NCBI GenBank assembly: GCA_964471595.1
Contig: CAYYGN010000007.1
Span: forward strand, 36,650-100,649
Reading direction: 5' to 3'
Origin: JAGNXB01 sp964471595
GTDB taxonomy: Bacteria > Bacteroidota > Bacteroidia > Chitinophagales > Saprospiraceae
DNA length: 64,000 nucleotides
Notes under the pieces: model-generated
Databases searched by the model: none
Seen by the model: the letters and a program-made list of their open reading frames with translations, nothing else
What the model was told of the DNA's origin: nothing
In this document: piece after piece, positions 18,278 through 28,993 of the stretch
How positions within the stretch are numbered: the stretch's first letter is position 1
Layout of the letters: every line of letters starts with the position of its first letter
Position numbers and translations under genes: made by a program

Positions 18278-20350
18278 TCAGAACATCCACCTGACCTGCG
18301 CCTTGAATCCCGATCTGACCGGGCCGTTGATTTCTTCGTTCCCCGTACCAATCTTTTCCTGATTGTACAACCGGTAAACCTCATACCGGGCCTCTAGCGT
18401 GAGGGCAGACCACGGTCGGTAACGGATATTGATGTATCCCCGATGTCCCTGATGATAGTAAGGCCGCAGTCCAAAGGTGTAAAGGAGGTCGTTTTCAAAC
18501 ATGTAGATGCGGCTGGCGTATCCGCCAGTGTGGAACATGGCCAGTCGGGCGGTAGCGCTCCATCTGCTTCCCATGGGATGGTAGAGCAAGTCCTGCGCCA
18601 CGAGAAATCCGTCCTCCCGCCCTCCGCCCTGGTCGGCGCGGCTCCATTCCAGACGGGTTCGCAGGGTGAGTATCCGGTACACTTCGTACTGGATTTGCAT
18701 GCGCCATTGTTGCCGGTAAACCGGGATCTGATCGGGTATTTCCACACTTCCGGACCTGTTGATTTCCCGGCCCTTCCACCGGTATTGGAGATAGGCATTC
18801 CACTTGCGGCGTTGGGTGTAATCCAAACGGATCAGGTGTTCGCGCCCCCGGACAGGACTATCGCTTTGGAAAGTCAACCAGGGGTGTTGCCACAAGTCCA
18901 CGAACCCGGAGAGCCGGAGGCCGAAAAGGGGGTGCAGGACCAGCCCGCCATACATGCCGGTTTCATTGCGGGGCAGGGTGGATTCCGCCAGCGGTGCCCC
19001 CCAGATATTCCAGTAGTCCGGGGAGAAATGGCGGGCCAGCAAAGCGATCTGGACCTTGGGATGCGGGCTTCCCAGCAAGCCGGAGGTGACGGCATGCCCG
19101 CCGATATGGCTGATGGCCGCCTCCCCGAATAGCTGGTGTCCCTGCACGGCTACCTGGTAGTCCACACTGACCGACCCCAGATCTTCACCGCGAAAAGCTG
19201 CCATGTTGTAAGGCCGATCAGAAGGCACGTACCCGGGGTTGTACCGGAATCCGACGCCCTGCAGACCGACCCGTACCCGGCGGGAACGATAGGCAATACC
19301 GGCGCCGGCAGCAGCCTCCCGGAGGATGCCTTCATCGGCGATTTCCGCCGCGGTGCGGTGGAATCCCGATTGCTGGAATGAGGAAACATGCAGGGAAACT
19401 TCGGATAGGGTGGAGTCGGACAATACGGCATTGGCATCTCGTCGTCGCAGGGAAGCGAAAGTCAGGAGGTACCAACGTGGTGCCAATTGCCACTCAGCCG
19501 CGACGCCGCGAAAAAATCGGCTTTCCTGCCAGGAATTCATGGGAAACAGGTTGCGCTGTGTTCTTTTGATCAAGGTGACAGCCGCCGTCTTTCCTGCGGC
19601 AAATCCGGTACTGACCAGAAGGCCTTGTCCCATGCTCAATCCGTAATCGCCGACCAAAAGCTGTTGACAACCCCGGAAGGGTCGGCGGATCTGGATATGG
19701 GCCGAGTAAAAATCGAATCCGTGGGGATTGCTGCCGCGAAACAGCGCTTCGCCGGCATCTTTTTCAAAAGAAAGGCCATAGGAAATCTGATTGCCTGAAA
19801 AATATCTCAGGCGACCGACCAAACGGTTGGGATCCCCTTCGTAAGGGGGCGGTGTGCCATCCGCAGCAGGGAGATAGCCCTTGCGTGCTTCCAGACCCCT
19901 TTCCCACCGCAGCGTAAACTCGCGGCGTCCGGTCTGCCAATAATGAGACCGGTGGAGCCGGTCATCTCCGGCCCGGGCCGCCCGGAGGAATGGCAGCAGT
20001 CGTTGCACCGTGCGGATGTCAAGGCCCTCCACCACCTGGAGCTCCAGGGGATGCAGGTATTCTCCATAGGTCGCCCGGTGAGCGAGGATCGCCTGGATCT
20101 GGTTGCCATCCAGGAAAAAAAACACCCGGAGATCATCGGCATCGGCCTGGTTGATGTTGAGCGGTCTGTGCCTTAGATCCTCCAGAAGCAGCAGCCATTC
20201 GGGCTGGATATCGCCGCCATCCCCGGTCTCGTAATCTTCGAACAGTCCTTCAATGACGTCTTGCTGGATTTCTTCGGTGACCGGCGTGAGTTGGGCGGTC
20301 ACCCGAAAGGCGAGAAAGCAGAGTCCCAAGGCGGCAAGGAGACGGCGCAT
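18278..20350 (-). CDS. Helix-hairpin-helix (ComEA-like) domain outer-membrane beta-barrel protein
   Basis: 690 residues starting at the ATG at 20350; the frame is open further upstream but only this start gives a signal peptide (MRRLLAALGLCFLAFRVTAQ). Residues about 63-120 form a ComEA-type helix-hairpin-helix pair (RPLNINQADADDL, then HPLELQVVEGLDIRTVQRLL). The remainder is a long run of amphipathic strands with many aromatic residues, ending in VRWMF, typical of an outer-membrane barrel. Its function is unknown. The HHH motif could contact DNA in a competence-like role or be only structural. It is divergently transcribed from glnN across a 144-bp promoter region. Confidence 0.8.
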   Translation of the reverse strand: MRRLLAALGLCFLAFRVTAQLTPVTEEIQQDVIEGLFEDYETGDGGDIQPEWLLLLEDLRHRPLNINQADADDLRVFFFLDGNQIQAILAHRATYGEYLHPLELQVVEGLDIRTVQRLLPFLRAARAGDDRLHRSHYWQTGRREFTLRWERGLEARKGYLPAADGTPPPYEGDPNRLVGRLRYFSGNQISYGLSFEKDAGEALFRGSNPHGFDFYSAHIQIRRPFRGCQQLLVGDYGLSMGQGLLVSTGFAAGKTAAVTLIKRTQRNLFPMNSWQESRFFRGVAAEWQLAPRWYLLTFASLRRRDANAVLSDSTLSEVSLHVSSFQQSGFHRTAAEIADEGILREAAAGAGIAYRSRRVRVGLQGVGFRYNPGYVPSDRPYNMAAFRGEDLGSVSVDYQVAVQGHQLFGEAAISHIGGHAVTSGLLGSPHPKVQIALLARHFSPDYWNIWGAPLAESTLPRNETGMYGGLVLHPLFGLRLSGFVDLWQHPWLTFQSDSPVRGREHLIRLDYTQRRKWNAYLQYRWKGREINRSGSVEIPDQIPVYRQQWRMQIQYEVYRILTLRTRLEWSRADQGGGREDGFLVAQDLLYHPMGSRWSATARLAMFHTGGYASRIYMFENDLLYTFGLRPYYHQGHRGYINIRYRPWSALTLEARYEVYRLYNQEKIGTGNEEINGPVRSGFKAQVRWMF

Positions 20351-20443
20351 GTCACCAAAATACGCATCCGCACCGATTTGGCGGATTTGGTTAACGGAGT
20401 GCAAATGAAAGAAGACGGAGGCCTCAATGGTGAAGGCAATCCG

Positions 20444-20451
20444 TATTTTTG
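20444..20451 (+). promoter_or_regulatory. Candidate -7 element (TATTTTTG) for glnN
   Basis: A match to the Bacteroidota -7 consensus TAnnTTTG lies 43 nt before the glnN ATG in the divergent intergenic region. No convincing TTTG -33 partner is visible at the usual 19-21 nt, so the call is tentative. Confidence 0.35.
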
Positions 20452-20494
20452 TGCACGGAATCCCCTCCCTAACCCCCTCAACAACCCCAATCGC

Positions 20495-22684
<2,190 letters not shown>

Positions 22685-22707
22685 TCCTGCGACCTGCAAG
22701 TTTTCAG

Positions 22708-22741
22708 AACGGGCCATTCACGCGAATGGCCCGTTTTTTTT
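22708..22741 (+). terminator. Rho-independent terminator of glnN
   Basis: A perfect 12-bp stem (22708-22719 with 22724-22735), loop ACGC, followed by an uninterrupted T-run to 22741. It marks the boundary between the core region and the AT-rich island. Confidence 0.92.
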
Positions 22742-22963
22742 CACAACCCATGAATATAGACAACTATGTTTACTTTTTATTAAGTTGATATTAAGTATAT
22801 TAAACATTTTATTATTACTATTAATACCTTTTACAAGAATACAAGCGGGCAATTTTGTATTTGTTGAGGCGGGACGGACTTCGGATGTTTGTATCATCAA
22901 AGGGAGCGAAAGCGCTTCCGGTCGCCCCAAGAGAGGCAAACCTCCAACGCGACCCTCCGAATC

Positions 22964-22991
22964 GGATATGTTCATGGGATTATAATTTGTT
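22964..22991 (+). repeat. Direct repeat, copy 1 (contains mini-ORF MFMGL*)
   Basis: A 28-nt element starting GGATATGTTCATGGGATTAT and ending in TTTGTT, identical to copy 2. An ATG at 22968 opens a five-codon frame MFMGL ending in TAA. It also contains TATAAT and a TTTG, so it could equally be promoter-like. Confidence 0.85.
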
Positions 22992-23039
22992 AGTGGGCCG
23001 TAAGTTTTTTTGGTGTTTTATTACGGCTCACTACTTTTT
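22992..23039 (+). terminator. Hairpin after repeat copy 1, terminator-like
   Basis: A 12-bp stem with one G-U pair (22992-23003 with 23021-23032), a 17-nt T-rich loop, and T5 at 23035-23039. It begins immediately after the direct repeat. Confidence 0.5.
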
Positions 23040-23061
23040 CCCTTCCGGTTCATCTTCATGT

Positions 23062-23089
23062 GGATATGTTCATGGGATTATAATTTGTT
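23062..23089 (+). repeat. Direct repeat, copy 2 (contains mini-ORF MFMGL*)
   Basis: The same 28 nt as copy 1, 98 nt further on, again with ATG (23066) and a TAA-terminated MFMGL frame, and again followed within about 10 nt by a stable hairpin. Confidence 0.85.
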
Positions 23090-23097
23090 GCCAGGCT

Positions 23098-23119
23098 GCC
23101 GCACCGAAAGAGGTGCGGC
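23098..23119 (+). repeat. REP-like perfect hairpin after repeat copy 2
   Basis: GCCGCACC pairs perfectly with GGTGCGGC around the loop GAAAGA. A related GGCC-GAAAGA-GGTCC sequence occurs at 23157-23170, just before copy 3, suggesting a small palindromic family. Confidence 0.6.
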
Positions 23120-23179
23120 GCCTCCAACGTCCCATCTCGCATAAAAGAATAATACGGGCCGAAAGAGGTCCGGAGTTGT

Positions 23180-23196
23180 ATATGTTCATGGGATTA
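23180..23196 (+). repeat. Direct repeat, copy 3 (truncated)
   Basis: ATATGTTCATGGGATTA matches positions 3-19 of the other copies. The mini-ORF here begins the same way but reads on as MFMGLQSRS and stops at 23211 inside the terminator stem that follows. Confidence 0.8.
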
Positions 23197-23197
23197 C

Positions 23198-23224
23198 AAA
23201 GCCGCTCTTGAAGCGGCTTTTTTT
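23198..23224 (+). terminator. Rho-independent terminator after repeat copy 3
   Basis: A perfect 9-bp stem (23198-23206 with 23212-23220) with a 5-nt loop is followed directly by T4, preceded by the third direct repeat. Its presence implies that the repeat array is transcribed on the + strand. Confidence 0.85.
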
Positions 23225-23276
23225 ATGCGTGGCACTCAGGAAAACCTTCCCTGCGGGTAGACGATGGGTCAGCGGT

Positions 23277-23292
23277 GAGGGCGAGAGCCCTC
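23277..23292 (+). other. Small GNRA-capped hairpin
   Basis: GAGGGC-GAGA-GCCCTC: a perfect 6-bp stem closed by a GNRA tetraloop. This is a typical structured-RNA element, but nothing else around it identifies an RNA family. Confidence 0.35.
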
Positions 23293-23323
23293 AGTTGGTC
23301 AGGCCTTCCAATAAAATGGAATG

Positions 23324-23385
23324 CGATATCAGAGAAAAAGCTTGACCTGGAGAGGATTCCCTTATTCGCACAAGAGAAGTCAACC
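23324..23385 (+). repeat. 62-bp island-flanking repeat, left copy
   Basis: Aligns without gaps to 32996-33057 in the same orientation, with 9 mismatches in 62 positions by eye (core AAAGCTTGACCTGG). The inverted repeat that is perfect in the right copy is degenerate here. The two copies bracket the three accessory genes. Confidence 0.8.
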
Positions 23386-23576
23386 TTAAACTTTGAAACA
23401 GAATCTCCTCCAAAATGCAGATGCCGGGACTTAAGTGCCATCCGGTATAGAGATGCCACTCTTTCTGAGTAAGTACCGAATCCTTCACCACTTGGTGCAC
23501 CTCCCTATCCCAATGCCGGTTCAGATAATGTAAAGGCCTGAAGAAATGTCATTTACACGACAAAAATGTTAAATTT

Positions 23577-23608
23577 TTTGGTGAAATGAGAAAATAGCAT
23601 TACATTTA
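23577..23608 (+). promoter_or_regulatory. Candidate Bacteroidota promoter for the 1713-aa protein gene
   Basis: TTTG (23577-23580), a 20-nt spacer, then TACATTTA (23601-23608), one mismatch from TTTG-N20-TAnnTTTG. It lies about 100 nt before the ATG at 23712, which supports that ATG as the intended start. Confidence 0.5.
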
Positions 23609-23748
23609 GCGCACCAGTAAATAGACTTCGCAAACATTACGGTTTGCAGGTATTATTTCCCGATGTCACCTTTCGGGCCAGAGGATTTTTCACCCTTTAA
23701 ATATGTACATTATGAAACCGATTTACTCTTCTAAGGATCAGCGATTTA

Positions 23749-23763
23749 CCCCCCCCCCCCCCC
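23749..23763 (+). other. 15-nt poly-C tract in the 5' coding region (candidate phase-variation switch)
   Basis: Fifteen consecutive C lie between the ATG at 23712 (second ATG upstream at 23703, same frame) and the main frame. With 15 C the upstream ATG reads out of frame and stops after about 47 codons. With 14 C it would read MKPIYSSKDQRFTPPPP, then a signal peptide, and continue into the 1713-aa frame. Confidence 0.7.
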
Positions 23764-23787
23764 AACTTTATTTCGCTTACCAAATGG

Positions 23788-26700
23788 GTGATTCGACTCA
23801 TTCTGGTGTGCATTGTACCCTCGGTAACATTAGGACACGCACTTTCGGGTAATACATCCGAAACCAGCACGCAAAATATTTATGATGTGTGTTTTATAAC
23901 AAGTGATGCCTGGTATTTTGGCTTCATGAATACAGAGAATTCCATTTGGGGAGCCCCTGCTTCAAAGCTAAGTAATGAGCACGGAAAGGAATCGGGTGTT
24001 ACAAAGTTGGTTTTTGATTCATTGCCAGTGCCCGTGTCTTGTGGTGAATTTATCAATTCGGTGCAAGCAACATATAGTACTCCAGACTCAATTTACTTTG
24101 ATCGATTTGGCAATACCTATAACAGGGATTTTGATCCGCAAGGCGCTCCACGATCGGGCAGGAGCTCAACAACTGGTTATTTCAATTTGGAATTTGGTGA
24201 TCCCATTACCTATCAAAATGAAACGATCTCTTTCACATCTGAAATCCAGGAAATATTTAATGTTGTCTTTGATGAACTCAAAGATATCATAGAACTAAGA
24301 CAATTCGAAGACCCCTGCGACAATCCGTTACCTGTCCACACTGTCAATATAAGTGTTGAATGGGGTCCTTCGTTAGAACCTGAAGTCATTGCTGCTGCAT
24401 CACCCGTGTTTTATCACGAACCAGGCATATGCACCGGAGAGGAATCAATTTTAGTCCTTGGAATGCCTGAAAACAAGATTAAAGGATTTTATCAATTGCC
24501 TAACGGGTATGATGGCAAAGATGCCATAATTTTGTTGAATCCCAAGTTTGTCCATGAGGAACTTCTGGATACGGATTACCCTGCTTCAGTTGATGTAAAT
24601 TTATATGACTTGTATACGGTCGTGATGCATGAAGCATTTCATGTGTTGGGTTTCATTTCTCAAATCGGGCCAGATCCTGTTGAGTTTGTAACTAATTTTG
24701 ACAGACTTTTGTATAGTGAAACGGATTCCCGTTATTTTATTGAATCGGATTGCAGTTCAGCATGTTATACAGAAGCTTTTGATGAATCCGAGAAAAACTC
24801 CCTTTTGCAAGCTTCCTGTGAAGTACTCGTAGGAGAAAGTGGACCTTCTACCATTTCAGAAGTGAGTTTTGGACCAAGGGTTTTCTCACATCTTGATAAC
24901 GGATCATGTGAAAGCGGATACCTCATGCAACCATTAACTCCTCCGGGCACCCGCCGCTTTCCACAAGAAGAGGAATGGAATATATTGTGCCAATTAGGTT
25001 ATAAGCTGGATGTGAGCTCTCCATCAGTGAATTGTGATGGATGTTATTTGTTTGCAGAGTCAATCATCAGGCAACCTGTTGAGAATTTTGGATGCTTATC
25101 CGGAGGATGTTGTCAACATGACTTTCATACCTGTGAGGAAAGTATTGAGATCAGTTTTGATGAATTATTATGCCGCGTAAAAAGTTCAGATGTGTCTGTA
25201 TCCATAATTGATGCATACGCATTTAATTCGGGGGCAGACGTTACTCTTCAAAGCGAAAATATTCTGGTTGAACGTAATAATTACGGAGGTGTTCAAATTA
25301 GTTTTGTTGCCAGCGGGTGTGAGAATTGTCAAACAACTATCGGATCCGTATTCGTCGTATTTGATCAGTGTCTGGAGGATGCCGAGCCTGTGGATGTATG
25401 TGACAACATGTTATTGACTGAGGATTTCGAAGAGTTTGTTGAGGCGAATGGGGTCAATTTTGGTTATCCATACATTTTTGATGGGTTTTGTAACAACACA
25501 CCTGATATCAAATTGGATGGGGGGCTAAAGCACGTTTCATTAAATGGTTCATTAAGTGAATCAGTAACTTTCAAGGCAGTGGATGTATCCGAGGAAGCAG
25601 ATTGTGATATACAGCTTGATTTGGAATTTTATTTGAGCAGTGCTGAAGATGAATTACTTGTTTGGATCAGTGAGTATCCGCCATGCCAAGGCGAATTTGT
25701 TCCATTCGGTTGTGATCTTTCACAATCTTTCATTTGCGAAGATATGTCTGAATATAATCCTGTTTGTCTGGATCTTGGTATTTCCGGAATAAATTATGCC
25801 AATGATGAATGGCATGCAGAGGCATTTGTCATTCCCCGAAACGTGATACCTGCCAATGCCCATACCTATTATTTTATATTTTCAGCTACATCCACAGCCG
25901 GCGGATCTGTACTTATACAATCCATGAAAGCAACTTGTATGGTCGAACCTGTGATCACCTATGATGTAAGTTGTATGGAAGTTTGTTTGGCGATAGAAGG
26001 GATTTCTGGCGATTTCCTTTGGGATTTTGGTGATAACCATACCAGTACGGACATGAATCCTTGTCATACTTATGCCAATGCGGGAACATATGAGGTAACC
26101 GTCACTGTTGATAATGAATGCCCATGGACAATTCCTGATGATATAACGGTTGAGGTTGCACCTTGTGGAGGTACTGATTATTGCGAGGAATATGATGAAA
26201 TGGACAATGATTGGGTAATAGGCAGTCAGCCTTGTTCCATGACAAACGCCTCGGATGTATGGCCTTCAACCAGTGGGATTGTAGGAAAAAAATTATTGAT
26301 TAACGGAAGATTGATCATGGATAAAAATATGGAGTTTGACCACTGTATCATTGAGATGGGCCCGCACGCCGAAATATTTATTAAGCCATTCATAATTATG
26401 GGAGTGGCTTCAAGTACCTTTTACTCCTGCGAATATTTATGGCGAACTATCCGGGTAGGATTCAATGGCGCATTGTGGATGTACAAGAATGATCCCCAAG
26501 ATGCTGACAATATAGTCGCCAATGCCTGGTCAGGGATTTTTGCGTATTCCTTGTCCAATCTGCATTTGTCAGATATTGTCTTCGACGCCAATATGGTCGG
26601 ATTGTATATCCCCCCGGTACCTACCATACCTGACGTCCCTCTTCCCACTACTTTACCCAATATGATAAATCTGACCAAATTTGACAACTTGAAATTCATG

Positions 26701-28929
26701 GGGTCGGAATTGTTGCCTCCGTATAATACCTCGTGTATTGATGATCCCTTTTCGTATTCCAACTTTTTCACAGTATCTCCCTTGGCAGCCAGTTATTGTG
26801 GAGTGCTCATTCATGATGTAGGTCCTGAGGTCAACTTATCTGCAACTTCGCTCGAAAGCAAGATCCTGTATTCGGGGATGCGAAGTGGTATCATAGCGAA
26901 ACGTTCCAATACCAAAGTTGAAAATAGTGTATTCAGAGATCTCCAGAATTTAGCCGGAAGCAATTATCCGTCCAGTGGATTTGGAATTTTATCGACAGGT
27001 CAGAACCATCGACTTTTGCAAAAAGGATTTGGAAAGGGCAGTGTTCCTTCCTTTAGGAATGTACGAAGACCGGTTTCGGCTCAAGGAGTCGATCTGACTG
27101 TTAAAGAGAACAGAATGATAGATAACATTACAATAGGAGTTGTAGCTGATAATTGCAAGAACCAGACAATTATTGTTGAAGACAATTCCATGGATGCCAA
27201 ATTCACCGGATTGTTCCTGACTCATAATGACCCTGTCATGGAAATTAGTGTCAAAAGGAATGATATCGGGATTGATGACACAGATCCCGGCCCCACATAC
27301 GGAATAAGAAGTTGGGGTTTGGGTATGCATCCGCATGTTGGAGCCATTTTTGAAGACAATGTTGTTTCGAATATCTCGGGAGAAGGGACCCTTGTGGCGA
27401 TTCAGGCTAATTCTGTAGCAGGCTATAATATGGAAAGTAACATGACATTGTCGAAGTCAGGTGGAATAAAAATATACAGTGGTGATGAAGTGATTGTTCG
27501 ATCCAATACCGTCAAAGGTATTTCTGATGATGCAGGTAGCGGGATATATGTTGAAATGTCTCCAAATTCCATTGTTGTGTGTAATGACCTGTTGAAAAAT
27601 GAATTTGGACTTCATTTTAATCATGTCAGCATGCTCAGCAAGATCGGCCAGAATGTTTTCCATGACGGATATCCTTCCACCAATAGTCTTTACTACACTG
27701 CCACTGCAATGACATCCCCTCAGATCAACATGCAAAACACCTGGTGTGATGAAACGGCAATTATGGGAGGTTATGAAGCATTCCATGAGGATCCAAATTT
27801 AGCTTTTCTATCAGAGTACCAGGTTCTTTCCAATTCAGACGAGTGCTTTAGTCCTGATCCTGTTTCACCTGTGGATGGTTGGTATAAATACTATCCTTCT
27901 CTTCCAGCACCGCTTTCCTGTCCTGAATATGACCGGAGTACACGAAGTGAACTTTCCGAATTTGAAAGACTGATCGCCATTGACAGTTTGGAAAGCCCGG
28001 AGAATGCCCCTGCGTATTTGTGGAATGTGCAACGGGATCTTTACGAGATATTGACCGAGTGGCCGGATACCTCCTGGTCTGGAAGTGTCTATGGAGGTTT
28101 CCTTGATCAAATGGACACATCCGCTGTAGGAATTTGGTATGCCATTGAGGAGGATATTTATCAGCTTTTACTTCCCGATCCGGACATTGTCGAACTACAA
28201 TCTGATATAACTGATACCTTGACCCAATGGCTGGAAGATATCGCATTTTATCGAGGCGTGATCGATACAGCGAGTTCGAGTGTAGACAGCCTTAATGCTG
28301 TACTGGCAATCGATACGCTACAATTGGAGTTGGAAACATTCACCATCGGATGGGACCTCCAATGGGTATTGCTCGACAGTTTGCGCAAGGTTGTCCTATT
28401 CGATATGCTGACTCAGGTGAATGCGGCACCGGCATCAGATGATTGGACCGAGTCATTGCAGACCGTATGGAGCGCTGTTTTAAAGATGGAGATTTTTGGA
28501 CCAGACACCTTGAATGGATCGTTGGTCAGTGACTTGCACGCCATTGCCTCCGAATGTCCACTGACCCATGGGCGTGCCGTTTATCTTGCCGCCTCCCTGC
28601 TGTCCACGAAATCAACACATGTGTACGACTTTGCTTGTGCCCCTCCTTCTCCTCTTTTAAGCGCCACTTCTGAACCTTTTGTTTCAAGCGGAACCCTCAG
28701 GGTCATTCCAAACCCCGCTACTGACCGTCTTTTGATTGGCTTAACTGGTGACCAACCAGATGGGAACATCTTTATCACTTATATTTCCGGAGCTCAAGCA
28801 CTGACGCAGCGAGTGTCAGGAAGCACTATGGAAATATCGGTAGCCCATCTTCCGGCTGGGATGTATATCCTTACCTGGAAACCAGCATCTGGCAATGCTC
28901 ACAGTTTATTGCTGTCGATCCAACGATAA
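23788..28929 (+). CDS. Large secreted metalloprotease-like, PKD and beta-helix protein with type A T9SS sorting domain
   Basis: 1713 residues when read from the GTG at 23788, which leaves only a short signal peptide (MIRLILVCIVPSVTLGHA). A 14-C version of the upstream tract would add a charged N-region starting at 23712. Residues 281-289 read HEAFHVLGF, a HExxHxxGF zinc-protease motif of the metzincin/M8-like kind; no third histidine follows at +10. A PKD domain spans about 720-790 (WDFGDN), a right-handed beta-helix-like repeat region about 1020-1300, and a PNPATDRLLIGL-type sorting domain 1635-1713. Base composition is clearly AT-richer than the flanking core genes. Probably an extracellular protease or adhesin; the substrate is unknown. 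Confidence 0.8.
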   Translation: MIRLILVCIVPSVTLGHALSGNTSETSTQNIYDVCFITSDAWYFGFMNTENSIWGAPASKLSNEHGKESGVTKLVFDSLPVPVSCGEFINSVQATYSTPDSIYFDRFGNTYNRDFDPQGAPRSGRSSTTGYFNLEFGDPITYQNETISFTSEIQEIFNVVFDELKDIIELRQFEDPCDNPLPVHTVNISVEWGPSLEPEVIAAASPVFYHEPGICTGEESILVLGMPENKIKGFYQLPNGYDGKDAIILLNPKFVHEELLDTDYPASVDVNLYDLYTVVMHEAFHVLGFISQIGPDPVEFVTNFDRLLYSETDSRYFIESDCSSACYTEAFDESEKNSLLQASCEVLVGESGPSTISEVSFGPRVFSHLDNGSCESGYLMQPLTPPGTRRFPQEEEWNILCQLGYKLDVSSPSVNCDGCYLFAESIIRQPVENFGCLSGGCCQHDFHTCEESIEISFDELLCRVKSSDVSVSIIDAYAFNSGADVTLQSENILVERNNYGGVQISFVASGCENCQTTIGSVFVVFDQCLEDAEPVDVCDNMLLTEDFEEFVEANGVNFGYPYIFDGFCNNTPDIKLDGGLKHVSLNGSLSESVTFKAVDVSEEADCDIQLDLEFYLSSAEDELLVWISEYPPCQGEFVPFGCDLSQSFICEDMSEYNPVCLDLGISGINYANDEWHAEAFVIPRNVIPANAHTYYFIFSATSTAGGSVLIQSMKATCMVEPVITYDVSCMEVCLAIEGISGDFLWDFGDNHTSTDMNPCHTYANAGTYEVTVTVDNECPWTIPDDITVEVAPCGGTDYCEEYDEMDNDWVIGSQPCSMTNASDVWPSTSGIVGKKLLINGRLIMDKNMEFDHCIIEMGPHAEIFIKPFIIMGVASSTFYSCEYLWRTIRVGFNGALWMYKNDPQDADNIVANAWSGIFAYSLSNLHLSDIVFDANMVGLYIPPVPTIPDVPLPTTLPNMINLTKFDNLKFMGSELLPPYNTSCIDDPFSYSNFFTVSPLAASYCGVLIHDVGPEVNLSATSLESKILYSGMRSGIIAKRSNTKVENSVFRDLQNLAGSNYPSSGFGILSTGQNHRLLQKGFGKGSVPSFRNVRRPVSAQGVDLTVKENRMIDNITIGVVADNCKNQTIIVEDNSMDAKFTGLFLTHNDPVMEISVKRNDIGIDDTDPGPTYGIRSWGLGMHPHVGAIFEDNVVSNISGEGTLVAIQANSVAGYNMESNMTLSKSGGIKIYSGDEVIVRSNTVKGISDDAGSGIYVEMSPNSIVVCNDLLKNEFGLHFNHVSMLSKIGQNVFHDGYPSTNSLYYTATAMTSPQINMQNTWCDETAIMGGYEAFHEDPNLAFLSEYQVLSNSDECFSPDPVSPVDGWYKYYPSLPAPLSCPEYDRSTRSELSEFERLIAIDSLESPENAPAYLWNVQRDLYEILTEWPDTSWSGSVYGGFLDQMDTSAVGIWYAIEEDIYQLLLPDPDIVELQSDITDTLTQWLEDIAFYRGVIDTASSSVDSLNAVLAIDTLQLELETFTIGWDLQWVLLDSLRKVVLFDMLTQVNAAPASDDWTESLQTVWSAVLKMEIFGPDTLNGSLVSDLHAIASECPLTHGRAVYLAASLLSTKSTHVYDFACAPPSPLLSATSEPFVSSGTLRVIPNPATDRLLIGLTGDQPDGNIFITYISGAQALTQRVSGSTMEISVAHLPAGMYILTWKPASGNAHSLLLSIQR

Positions 28930-28939
28930 GCCTTATTCT

Positions 28940-28979
28940 ATGCCTGCTATCCGAATTTCGGATGGCAGGCATAATTTTT
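28940..28979 (+). terminator. Rho-independent terminator, duplicated copy 1
   Basis: A 15-bp stem with one G-U pair (28940-28954 with 28958-28972), 3-nt loop, then AATTTTT. The same hairpin recurs after the next gene, so gene end and terminator were duplicated together. Confidence 0.85.
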
Positions 28980-28993
28980 GACAAACTTCTTTA

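Larger units (their letters stand above)
22742..23711. other. Gene-free, repeat-rich intergenic stretch at the left of the island
   Basis: About 970 bp without a credible gene. The first 100 bp are very AT-rich. Then follow three direct repeats with hairpins (annotated separately), a terminator, a GNRA-capped hairpin, one copy of a 62-bp repeat shared with 33.0 kb, and two small inverted repeats near 23627-23690 (GCAAAC/GTTTGC and CCCGA/TCGGG). Short open frames through this stretch cross the repeats and hairpins and look spurious. Confidence 0.6.

Noticed and set aside
22992..23119. Integron attC sites
   Set aside because: GTTA/CCAAC-like bits occur, but no paired R/L core sites, no integrase and no cassette genes.
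22964..23196. CRISPR array
   Set aside because: Only three repeats, spacers of about 70-90 nt containing hairpins, third repeat truncated and no cas genes nearby.
22855..23211. 118-codon plus-strand frame crossing the repeat array
   Set aside because: It runs through hairpins and terminators and through the direct repeats in differing frames; the repeats explain the open frame better than a protein does.
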